Shown piece after piece: positions 55,580-64,000 of a stretch of DNA of 64,000 nucleotides. The stretch is from Leptasterias polaris. Taxonomy: Eukaryota; Echinodermata; Asteroidea; Forcipulatida; Asteriidae. The stretch is from contig JAZGTN010000009.1 in the NCBI GenBank assembly GCA_037783415.1, forward strand, positions 11,780,001 to 11,844,000, in the 5' to 3' direction. A program made the position numbers and the translations under genes. Below the pieces are notes generated by a model. It was given only the letters and a program-made list of their open reading frames with translations, made no database searches and was not told where the DNA came from. Numbering within the stretch: position 1 is the first letter of the stretch; the number at the start of each line of letters is the position of its first letter.

Positions 55580-55860
55580 ACTTTATGCTTTGAAACTTTA
55601 CATGGTGGAGATACAATCTTGCAGTAACACCATTTACATGAGTAGGATTTTTAAACTTTGCATAGTGGAGATACAATCTAGTATAGTTTGCGGTAACACC
55701 AAGTAGGGGTACGGGTACATGAGTAGGGTTTGAAAATGTGCATGGTGGAGAAACGATCTAGTAAGGTTTGTGGTAAACACCATGTACATGAGTAGGATTT
55801 GAAAATGTGCATGGTAGAGAAACGATTTATAAGGTTTAATACCATGTACATGGCATATCT
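55580..55860. repeat. Tandem repeat, inverted relative to 15362-15640
   Basis: About four units containing tttgcatagtggagatacaa, tctagtatagtttgcgg, taacacc and tacatgagtaggattt, the complement of the array in the RTK intron 40 kb away. Confidence 0.82.
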
Positions 55861-56880
55861 CTAGTTTTGATGGGTTTGAAAAGAATCGGTGTTGTAACAA
55901 ATGTGACCTTTCGGTTAGTCTGCTGATGAAAACGTCGAGTTGATCATCAGTTCTTTTCAAAACCACAATAATTAATCGAAAAGGCCTCATCATCACACGC
56001 ATCGCGTGGTTTAACCGCAAAGTTAAAGAATGGAGATGGAGGCTGTGAAGTCCTAAAGTTCAGAGTGCCATGCACTAAGCTATGGTAAACAAAAAACACC
56101 CTCTGCGTCAACACAAGCTCGTCCATCGTCCTGACTCTTAAAATGATATACTGCCCTCTGTCGGGCCACTTGGTGCAAAACGAGGACACCTGCATTGTCG
56201 GTCTTGGTTGATTATGGGTGCTTTGGCAGAAAATAGCTCGTGAATGACGCAATTTATAGGACTCTATGCATTTTTGTTGGCAATAATTATCAATGACCAG
56301 AAACAACTTTTAAACATATTCACTGACAGTTAAACAACTTTCGAGAGCTACGGGTCAGTAGCCTAAAACAGTTCGTCGAATGGCCCGCCTAGGCCAGTTA
56401 GCCAGTGCCCCGCGTATACTACTAGCCAGCGCTTCTCCCCCCACCCCCCCCCCCCCCCCCCAGTCAGCCCTGTGGCACAAACGCAATTTGCGAACTGAAA
56501 TTATTTTTGAATTACAAATGGTACACTAAACTGTTACTGAATAGGCCTATGAGTTAGTTGGCCGTTATTTTGCAGAGTGGAAATTTATTTGAGATCTCCT
56601 GGGCTCTGGGTGGGGGGGGGGTGGGTGGCTGGCTTGGCAGGGAGTTGACTAGATAATGGTCCCTTTTCAGAAATTGCAGAGACTTTTAATATCACTCCAA
56701 TCAGTGTGCTATGAGTACAAAAATCCAATCAGAGACTCTCAACGTAGAGGGAAGTCTCTTGCCTGACCATGTATGCTGCGCCGTCGTAACAAGTGTTAGT
56801 TTTTGTTCTGAATGTTTATCTTTTGAGGCTGACGTGTTTTTTTATATGAACTAAGACTAAATAAATAAATAAAATCAGGA
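55861..56880. other. Intergenic, homopolymer-rich, no gene seen
   Basis: Long C run near 56434-56461 and G run near 56611-56620. No supportable open frame. Confidence 0.45.
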
Positions 56881-57300
56881 GGTGTTCTACTTATTGATAT
56901 CTTAGTTTATGGGATGTGAGGCATTGTATGGTGAGGTATCAATGTATATTTGCTTTGCGGTAACACCATGTGACTCTACACTGAAACCAACATGTCTTAC
57001 TTTTCAGTCCCCTGACGATGACTAGAGTAAGCTAGTCGAAACGTTGAGACCAATTAAGAACTCATTCAGCGGCAGTGAAGTTCCCGCGATCCACTTAGCG
57101 AAAGTATAGTAGTCCCAGCCGATTTCCTACCTTCTGCCCAGTAGTAGTACGTAGTAGCAGGACAGTTTAAACGGAGAAGTCTCCGATAATCTACTCCGCG
57201 TTAGTAAAATAACTAGTAAGACAAGTTCTCAAAGAACAAATCTACTAGCAATTAGGTATACACATGGTGTTACTGCAAACAAAATCAGTTTTACTTTGAT
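56881..57300 (+). mobile_element. Penelope-like element end with hammerhead-like motif
   Basis: 56881-56970 is the complement of the tail seen at 33395-33465 (ggtgaggtatcaatgtat, gcggtaacaccatgtg). At 57012-57042 there is CTGACGA, a stem TGACTAG/CTAGTC with a short loop, then GAAAC, the conserved core of a hammerhead ribozyme. The body to 57300 matches 33158-33420. Confidence 0.6.
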
Positions 57301-57455
57301 ATCTTAGTTTGCATGCTTTTACTCCTGCTCTTTTTCATCATTCCCTTTCTCTTTTGCCCCGCCCTTCCTCTCTGGACCCAATGATTAGCCGCAAGACAAT
57401 AATGATGACATGGCGATGGCGTCTGGTGTTTACTCCACACTCCCAGCCACACCAG

Positions 57456-57740
57456 CTGTTACATCGAGCTATTGAGTAGTGTACACAATGAACCAAATAA
57501 GTCGATATCATTGTATATTAAAATAATAATAACTGATCGGGGAGCGCTTTGTGTTAAATGAAGTGAATCTCAGTGATTTATATTCTATTAATTTGGGGCA
57601 AACTTTAAAGCGGCACTACCAGAGAAAGTCCATTAAATTAAGTTTTTTAATAACCTTTATAGGCCTAATATTCGTGCTAAATATTTTACCCGTTTGTTTT
57701 TGTCTTCATTCATATGGGGCTATAATAGGCCTAATGTATT
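57456..57740. repeat. Local duplication, empty-site copy
   Basis: It contains ctgttacatcgagctattga, gtgtacacaatgaaccaaat and tttaaagcggcactaccaga in one unbroken run. The partner at 59380-60490 carries a LINE between acacaat and gaacc. Confidence 0.88.
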
Positions 57741-57759
57741 TATTTTGCTTCCTGTCATA

Positions 57760-57890
57760 CATCTAGGCCTAGCCCACCTTGTTGGGCTGTTATGGCTGTT
57801 ATGGCTGTTATGATGGCGAGTGTTTAAGACTCATGATGTTAAAAGAGAGCCAGATAACAGCCCAGCAAGGTGGGCTAATCTAGGACTATA
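57760..57890. repeat. Short inverted repeat
   Basis: tctaggcctagcccacct then tgttgggctgttat on the left, and ataacagcccagcaaggtgg then gctaatctagg on the right. A small fold-back of about 130 bp with gctgttatg repeats in the loop. Confidence 0.75.
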
Positions 57891-59042
57891 CATGTTATAA
57901 ACAGCCGCACTCTACCACTGCCACCAATGTGACCGATCGTGAATAATAAGGTGAATATTTGCAACTTGGGACACAAATCGTTCAATTAAATAATTACGTA
58001 ATTACTTGCGACACATGAATGTTTACGTACAGTATTTACGTATTTGCGATTTTTGGCCATAAATCATGCGTATTTTACGTTTACAAATCTAGCTAAATTA
58101 TTATTATTATTGTTGGTTTATTTCAGAAATAAAAGCTTCACAGCCTTAAGGAGGCTGAAATGAGTTTTACTTTTACAATAATAAGAAGAGTAGGCCTAAA
58201 GATCATTAAAATAAAATAGACAAAAGTCAGAGATTTAAAAAAAAATTTAACCAAAATACATGGAAATATATAACTAGTTAAATAAACACAATAAAGGAAG
58301 TTGGATAAACACTTTCAAAAAATTAATTGCTATTTGTGTTCCATAGCCTACAGATAAGGTACAGGACTGTTTTTGTACCGGTTAGTTTTGCAGCGAGGAA
58401 TGGAGAGGTGAATTACTGCAGTGTTTCTTATCTTATGAGTTTGTGTTCTTTGCTCAGGAAGCCAGCTACTAAATGTATCATCTTTAAGAAGGCTACATAC
58501 AAATTTATAACAAAGTTCCTCTCTTCTATTATATAGCAAAGGTACAGAGTCCCAGTACAGTTAGTGATTGTTCATTATTGAGATCCCAGTATAATCTGCA
58601 TAGGATATGTCCTCAGGCTTTTCTGCAGTGTTGTTAAGGGGCATAGTTGCACTGTTGATCATGTGTGATTCCAGATGTCCAAACTGGGACTGCACATTCG
58701 TAGCTATACCGTACTCTTTTAGCACAATTCAAAGAAATAATTGGAAAGGTGAATTCATATTTACAAAACTAATAAGCTAACATTTTGAAATATTTTAATC
58801 AATAATTCTGAAAAAATATATAATATTGTCCACGTTGTAATGTCATCACAAGGCCGCGACAAGTATGCGCAAACTGGTCACCCACCCAGCTGCTGCCATC
58901 AAACTTATTCGTACATAAAAACACGCAGTTGGTGACAACAAAGAGTTTTCATTCCTTCGTTATCTCGGCATGCAGACTCCGAACTGCCTGATGCGAACTA
59001 CACTTTAGTAATATTAAATTTATTGTACACAAAATAACGGAC
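57891..59042. other. Intergenic; upstream region of the next gene
   Basis: 57950-58085 resembles the tatttacgt-rich body of the hAT-like MITEs. No gene is seen until 59043. A weak TATA-like acataaaaa lies near 58913. Confidence 0.4.
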
Positions 59043-59117
59043 ATGGCGCTGGAAGGGTTGTTGAAGACCACTGTCGTTTTGGTTGTTTTTATCATCTCAA
59101 CTGCGCTGCAAAACAAG
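59043..59117 (+). CDS. Candidate first exon encoding a signal peptide
   Basis: It encodes MALEGLLKTTVVLVVFIIST and then ALQNK, a textbook secretory signal peptide (charged start, hydrophobic core), ending at a good donor (aacaag/gtaaaa) in phase 0. The ATG context is acatggcg with A at -2. The next plus-strand phase 0 exon I can find is 61520-62225, so I join them tentatively. Confidence 0.55.
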
Positions 59118-59413
59118 GTAAAATCTAAATTAACAAGTTGATGTTTAGATGTAACAGCGTAGAATAAAAACACGGTCTGTGTTAATTAATATCAGTGCAA
59201 ACTTGTAATTGCTTTTCGCCTGAGTGAAGTTTATGGGGGGTGGGGGGGGGGGGGGGGGGTGGCTAGGTGTTGCCTAGTTTCCGGACACTGGTTTAAAGGT
59301 GTGATGGCATTGATGTTAATTGGGAAAACAAGTGAACGGTTGTAATATCTGGATATTTTTCAATTAAGCTGTTTTCAAACTGTTACATCGAGCTATTGAG
59401 TAGTGTACACAAT

Positions 59414-60235
59414 ACTTACTTCTTCTTACTTACTTCACTTCACTTTATTTTCCACATAAACAATTGAAACAACCAACAAAGGGTTTGTATACATAATATG
59501 TGGATGGGGATCCCTAAAAAGCAAAGCTTGTCGAGTAGAGATCCCCATTTACAATAAAACAAGAAAGACAGACACACGAAACGACAAAAACATGTAACAC
59601 CAGACATAAATATGGGAATGACATAATTAAGAAAACAATAGCCTATCCTGTAGCTGCAACCCCGTGAAATAATAAACACTTACTTTACAAATAATTATTC
59701 AATAGCATATTTTTGTATTTACGCTTAAAAAGCGAGAGACTAGATATATTTTTCAAGGAAAAGTCGATCGAGCTCCACAGCTTGGGACCCTCATGCTTCA
59801 CAGTTGCTTTAGAAATTGTAGTGCGAGCATAAGACCGATGAAATTCATGACACTGTCTTGTAAAATAAGGGTGGCTGTCATAATTTTTTGAAAACATAGA
59901 ACAAACGGATTTGGGTAAACTATTAGTGTTAAGTTGATGCATAAAGGAGCCCAGTTGGAGAGAGTAAATATCGTTAACCTTTAAAACATTACCATTATAA
60001 AAAAGTGGATTACTATGTTCATAGAAGTTAGCATTGTTAATAATACGGACAGCTTTTTTCTGTAATTTGGTAATTCTATTAATATGACCAGTACCACTAT
60101 TGCCCCAAGCAAGTATACCATATGTTATATAAGGTAGAACAAGGGTATTATACAACATCATTAAAACATCCTGGGTGAAAGTACATTTTACATTTTAGCT
60201 TGGATATAATTCCTATGTTTCTGGAAATAACAGTA
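59414..60235 (-). mobile_element. 5'-truncated LINE insertion
   Basis: The insertion is bounded exactly by comparison with the empty copy at 57456-57740: acacaat (ending 59413), then 822 bp, then gaacc (60236). The minus strand carries the end of a reverse-transcriptase ORF at its 5' side and a 3' UTR with a tacttactt-type tail at 59414-59440. There is no obvious target duplication. Confidence 0.85.
59685..60161 (-). pseudogene. LINE reverse-transcriptase C-terminal part (158 codons)
   Basis: The end of a CR1/Jockey-group reverse-transcriptase ORF: LVLPYITYGILAWGNSGTG, RITKLQKKAVRIINNANF, NDIYSLQLGSFMHQLN and GPKLWSSIDFSLKNI. The whole segment is open to its natural stop, so the insertion is fairly young. 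The catalytic part with the YADD box is absent because the copy is 5'-truncated. Confidence 0.85.
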
Positions 60236-60490
60236 GAACCAAATAAATCGATATCATTGCCATTGTAGGGCCTATAATATTAAAATAATAATAACTGATC
60301 GGGCGGGGAGCACTTTATCATTGTTAAATGAAGTGAACTGAATCTCCACATAGATTTTATTATATTAATTTGGGGCAAACTTTAAAGCGGCACTGCCAGA
60401 GAAAGTCCATTAAATTAAGTTTTTTAATAACGTTTATGACTGAGTCGTGCTAAATATTTTACCCGTTTGTTTTTGTCTTCATTCATGGGG
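60236..60490. repeat. Local duplication, right half of the filled copy
   Basis: gaaccaaataaatcgatatc, aataataataactgatcggg and gcaaactttaaagcggcact follow in the same order as 57490-57720. A few small insertions separate the copies (for example ccattgtagggcctata). Confidence 0.88.
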
Positions 60491-61130
60491 TAGTATTATT
60501 GTATTTATTTTGATATCAAATACTTTGCTTAGTTGAAAACTCTTTGTCAAACAGTTAAGTTTACTCCACTAATAAATGTAAATAATATTATTATTAATAA
60601 TATTAATCATCTTTTCACATTTTAATTTTTGGCTACAGAGGATTAATTGTGTAAGGGAGATAAAGTCCAAAATACAGACAGTGCCATGAACAGTCAGTCA
60701 CCCTCACTTCTCAAATATTTCCTTCTAATTATGGGTTTGGAGTAGCCCAGGTTGGACTACTCCATTGCATACAACGCGACGGAGTCCAGGGTATACACAA
60801 AGGTCCCGTACCATTGCGAAAAAAAGTTATAACAAATATTTTTTATATTTTTACCTGATGGAGGAAGTTGAAGCTTCGTTCACATTCCTTGTGTCCTGAA
60901 CTACCTGCCTGCTGGGTTCAGAATTGTTAATTTTATCCTTAGATTACATAATTGTGAAAATAAAATGGAAATTGACGCCTTCGTTGTAACATCCTAAACT
61001 GACATGCTTGTGAAGGCTTACGCGCATGTGTGCGTACTTAATTTGTAGATGCATAGCAACCACCAAAGAGGGCGCTGTCTAACTCGTAACACTCGTTAGT
61101 GCAGCATGTTTTCTTCCGGGTAGCAACTTC
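60491..61130. other. Intron or intergenic, no gene seen
   Basis: AT-rich. It would be intron in the signal-peptide model and upstream sequence in the internal-promoter model. Confidence 0.4.
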
Positions 61131-61336
61131 GGGGTGAAAGACGGTCGGTATTTCTATGCATGTCGCGCATGCGCACATTGAGCTTAACCGATCAATTGGT
61201 ACACGACGGTCTCATCGCCAGTGCAGATCTCTGACTTATTTTCGGAAATAATGTCATCCATGGATGTACATTAGTTGTGAACTCATCAAAAGGACACCAA
61301 GAATAGTATGAATGGAATTTCAGCTCCTCAAATCAG
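61131..61336 (+). promoter_or_regulatory. Candidate internal promoter and alternative first exon
   Basis: CGCGCATGCGCA at 61164-61175 is a perfect match to the NRF-1 binding consensus, common in TATA-less promoters. 130 bp downstream there are two overlapping ATGs (61308 and 61312) before a good donor (aaatcag/gtaaaa at 61337). The ATG at 61312 gives MEFQLLKS and leaves in phase 1, matching the acceptor at 61532. Confidence 0.4.
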
Positions 61337-61519
61337 GTAAAAATATGAAAACATTGCAGTCAAAGTTTGGTTCGCATTGTAGAGTAAGTTTTATACCCAG
61401 GACGTCAGTGCAGTGCAACAGACACTGAGGCCTACCAGGGCTAGGTTTGGAGTTGATGTGATTCTGTTGATTGTTCTGATTTGTTTTGTTGTTTTTTATG
61501 TTTTATTTTTTGTAATAAG

Positions 61520-62225
61520 CATCTTGCCACAGCACAACTACATGTAGGAGGACAGCAAAATGCTCCCGAACAACTTTTACACCAACAAAAACTCCAAGCA
61601 CATGCCGCTCAACACGCCACAAAACACCACAAGCGGCTACAGGAACTGGAGCTGCAACGAGCACCCAAGCCAACACCAACATTCTCATCAGTAGTGATCA
61701 ATCCAAAAGACCCCCACGCCCTGTCGTTCATCCGGGTGATCAACCCCCCCTTCTTCTTCCAAAACAATCACCGTGCTCACATCGAGTACTCATGCCAAGA
61801 AAACGATCTTCTTGCGATTGAGATCTTCCTCCAATCAGACGACGTTTCTGCAACTCCTGTTAGACTCTTCCACCATGAATGGGCGTGCAGTAAGTATTCG
61901 CGGGGAACCAGGCAAACTTTTGTCCACCTTACCGTCCCAGATTGGCTGGTGTACCGACCGGATTATTTACAGCGCCATGCCGTCAATGTTAAAAAGCTAG
62001 AGCTAAAAGCTTGGATCGTCAATGATGATTTGAAACATACCTGTTCAAGACGGAACACCTGCCATGGCAAGGCGTATGTTCAAGTGATACACCAGATGGG
62101 AATGCAGGAGGTATATCAACGACCCAGGAAGGATCATGAGACTTGGGAATGCTTATCTTGGGTTAGTAGAATGATGCTGGACTATGGAAGGGAAGCAGAG
62201 TATCTCAGCTGTCAACTTGAAGAAG
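61520..62225 (+). CDS. Unrecognised, probably secreted protein: exon 2 with six cysteines
   Basis: About 235 codons open to a good donor (gaagaag/gtaaat at 62226), leaving in phase 1; later exons lie beyond the window. Upstream of 61520 the frame has no ATG and is a T-rich splice tract, so the exon starts at aataag (61519) or ccacag (61532). The protein begins with a Gln/His/Lys-rich stretch (LLHQQKLQAHAAQHATKHH), then a globular part with NPKDPHALSFIRVINPPFFF, WACSKYSRGTRQTFVHLTV, CSRRNTCHGKAYVQV and WECLSW. It contains six cysteines, as expected for disulphides. I do not recognise the family. Confidence 0.62.
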
Positions 62226-62306
62226 GTAAATTTCTCTAAAAGGCCTAAATGACAACTTCAACAAGCAATCTTTTCCTGCAGGCCTTATACTTTGATCAGT
62301 GACTGC

Positions 62307-62515
62307 TCTATGTTGCGACACCCCTATGTTGCGACACCCCTATGTTCCGACACTTCTATGTTCTGACACTTCTATGTTCTGACACTTCTATGTTCCGACA
62401 CTTCTATGTTCTGACACTTCTATGTTCTGACACTTCTACGTTCCGACACCCCTATGTTCCGAAACTCTGTATTCCGACACCCCTGTGTTCTGCACCCCTA
62501 CATGTATGTTCCGCA
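62307..62515. repeat. 16-bp minisatellite
   Basis: About 12 imperfect copies of ctatgttctgacactt, with variant units (ctatgttgcgacaccc) at the left edge. It lies 80 bp inside the intron that follows the exon ending at 62225. Confidence 0.92.
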
Positions 62516-62707
62516 AAACCATATGGCATATTATTCAAAATATATATGCACCATTTGCAAGCCTGAAAATTGGACCCTGATATTTTCATAAGTGAAAGCT
62601 AATTTTTATTTTTATATAGTGTAATTAACTACGAGGTACCTGACATGTTATCATACACAATATTGACAACCGATGTCTTTCAACTAAATCGAGGTAAAAG
62701 GTTTGGA

Positions 62708-63600
62708 GTCTCGAACGTCAGCATTTTTGACGGACTTCCACTACCACTATAGATGTAGAGGTATTTAAATGATCAAATTTTCATATTTGCTGAGGTACAT
62801 ATTTTCTTTTGCTTGCTCAGGTTGTGGGGGCTGATGCCAAATACTTTAACAGCAAGAGAAAATAAAAATCCGACAATTGATTGAAAAGAAAATTTTATTT
62901 TAATCGCAAATTCCCGAACGTCATTTTGTTCTGTCACAAATTTCAACAATAAAAAACATGTCAATTAACCAAAGTTTCAAACATTCAATAAATTCGAAAC
63001 AAATATGATGAGAACACGTTTAAATAATTATTATTTTGAAACAATGACTACTACGATACCTGGTCAACAATAAGAGTAGGCCTAATCCCTTTTTCAAATT
63101 TCCAGCGCCAACATTTTTTCAGCGTCTGTCAATTTTTTTACGTGACATCGGAGAACTTACCGATCAGCCTGTAAGTTAACCCTTGACATGAGACTTACCC
63201 CCTCTATTGTCCTCTTGCAGTTTTGCAAGATGTCAACATAGAGGGGGTAAGTTCGACTCTCGCATGTTTTCTGTTTTCTGTTAATACTTGCGCAAAATAA
63301 ATCTGTCAAGTAAATCACGCTCATACTTACTGACGTTCGAGAATCCATCGGACAGCTCCAGATGAAAAACCAAAACGTATCTGAGATGATTAACAACGGA
63401 AATACTTCCTTCCGAACGCTAGTTTTTGGAAACTAAATCAACTTATGTTCAAGTTCGCTTGATGTATTATTGCGCGAAGGTAATAAAGTCCCGAACGTCA
63501 TTTGCAATAAATTCCGTCAATTTTCTCTAAACGTCATGCAATTTCCGTAATTTTTTCTCGAACGTCATTAAAGTCCGTCAAAAATGACGTTCGAAACTGC
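62708..63600. mobile_element. TIR DNA element with GAACGTCA subterminal repeats
   Basis: The left end agtctcgaacgtcagcattt then ttgacggactt is matched by the right end aaagtccgtcaaaaatgacg then ttcgaaact in reverse. Words of the type gaacgtca recur inside, in both orientations, at about 62917, 63335, 63494, 63529 and 63560. No transposase is seen. An inner inverted repeat acttaccccctctat/atagagggggtaagt lies at 63192-63251. Confidence 0.72.
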
Positions 63601-64000
63601 GTGTTGATAGCCTAAAAAAATTATGGAAGCTTGACAAATTTTTTTTTTTTTTTAGATTTTAGGTATGAGAGGCTGCAAATATTTCAGAGAAATTACGGTA
63701 GTGTTGTCCCAGAAATAAATTAATAACAGACAATATTTGCTTAGTTTTTCCGTCAATGTTATGCTCTCTTCTGTCAGGCTTATATTTTCTGTGTGTGTTG
63801 TTTTGTTGAGTTTTTTTAATTTTTATTTGAAACTACATCAGTTGGGCCTCACCATAGAAAAGAATGAATGTTCCTTGTGCTTTACTTGTGCTATCTTTGA
63901 ACTAAATATAAATAACCATGTGTTTCACTGCTGGAGACTCTACTTTTTTAAATGACCACTGCAAGATGAAAACTAACTGAACTATCCTTACATGAACATT
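63601..64000. other. Intron or intergenic, no gene seen
   Basis: T-run at 63640-63653. Nothing else supportable. Confidence 0.4.

Noticed and set aside
55634..56306. Minus-strand open frames of 128 and 119 codons
   Set aside because: The first is made of the tandem array units, and the second has no domain and no splice support; both are by-products of repeat sequence.
61481..61519. Hydrophobic stretch FCCFLCFIFC read as a signal peptide of the exon at 61520
   Set aside because: The frame has no ATG there and the bases are a T-rich tract ending in AG, that is, the splice acceptor region.
62342..62566. 74-codon frame repeating SDTSMFRHFYVLTLLC
   Set aside because: It is the 16-bp minisatellite read in frame, not a gene.

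Overview
The window is AT-rich, intron-rich animal DNA. Ig and FN3 domains on phase 1-1 exons, a receptor tyrosine kinase, long introns and a dense, layered population of small transposons all point to a deuterostome invertebrate. My best guess is an echinoderm: the repeats resemble families I associate with echinoderms, and the base habit (frequent 'taggcctac'-type words) fits. I cannot name the species. No bacterial or viral coding region is present.

Layout. (1) 1-20,324: the 3' part of one large plus-strand gene whose 5' end lies upstream of the window. I place 22 exons at GT/AG sites with consistent phase. They encode about 1,393 residues: seven Ig-like domains, one FN3 domain, a Cys-containing juxtamembrane segment with a furin-type RKRRRR site, one membrane helix, a juxtamembrane region with a YANL motif, a complete FGFR/RET-like tyrosine kinase and a short tail with a YEEM motif. 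Ig2-Ig3 and Ig4-Ig5 are an internal two-domain duplication. (2) 20,418-24,250: three imperfect tandem copies of the sequence just downstream of the stop codon. The third copy is interrupted by a TG...CA element with a 4-bp target duplication (probable solo LTR) and by a short LINE tail; the other copies serve as empty-site controls. (3) 25,000-27,420: dispersed repeats. (4) 27,905-29,179: an intronless gene for a type II membrane glycosyltransferase resembling family GT92. (5) 29,200-57,300: a gene-poor repeat archipelago. It holds TTAA-flanked palindromic MITEs, hAT-like MITEs with 8-bp duplications, tRNA-derived SINEs, Helitron/Helentron-like elements, a TIR element carrying a frameshifted gene fragment, LINE relics, and Penelope-like fragments with a hammerhead-like motif. 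(6) 57,450-60,490: a local duplication in which one copy has received a 5'-truncated LINE. (7) 59,043-62,225: the 5' part of an unrecognised gene. It probably encodes a secreted protein with six cysteines in its second exon, has two alternative first-exon candidates, and continues beyond the window. A further TIR element occupies about 62,708-63,600.

The three genes show no obvious shared pathway. Two are secretory or cell-surface (the RTK and the putative secreted protein) and one is a Golgi-type glycosyltransferase. The most unusual biology is the RTK architecture and the unusually legible transposon insertion history.
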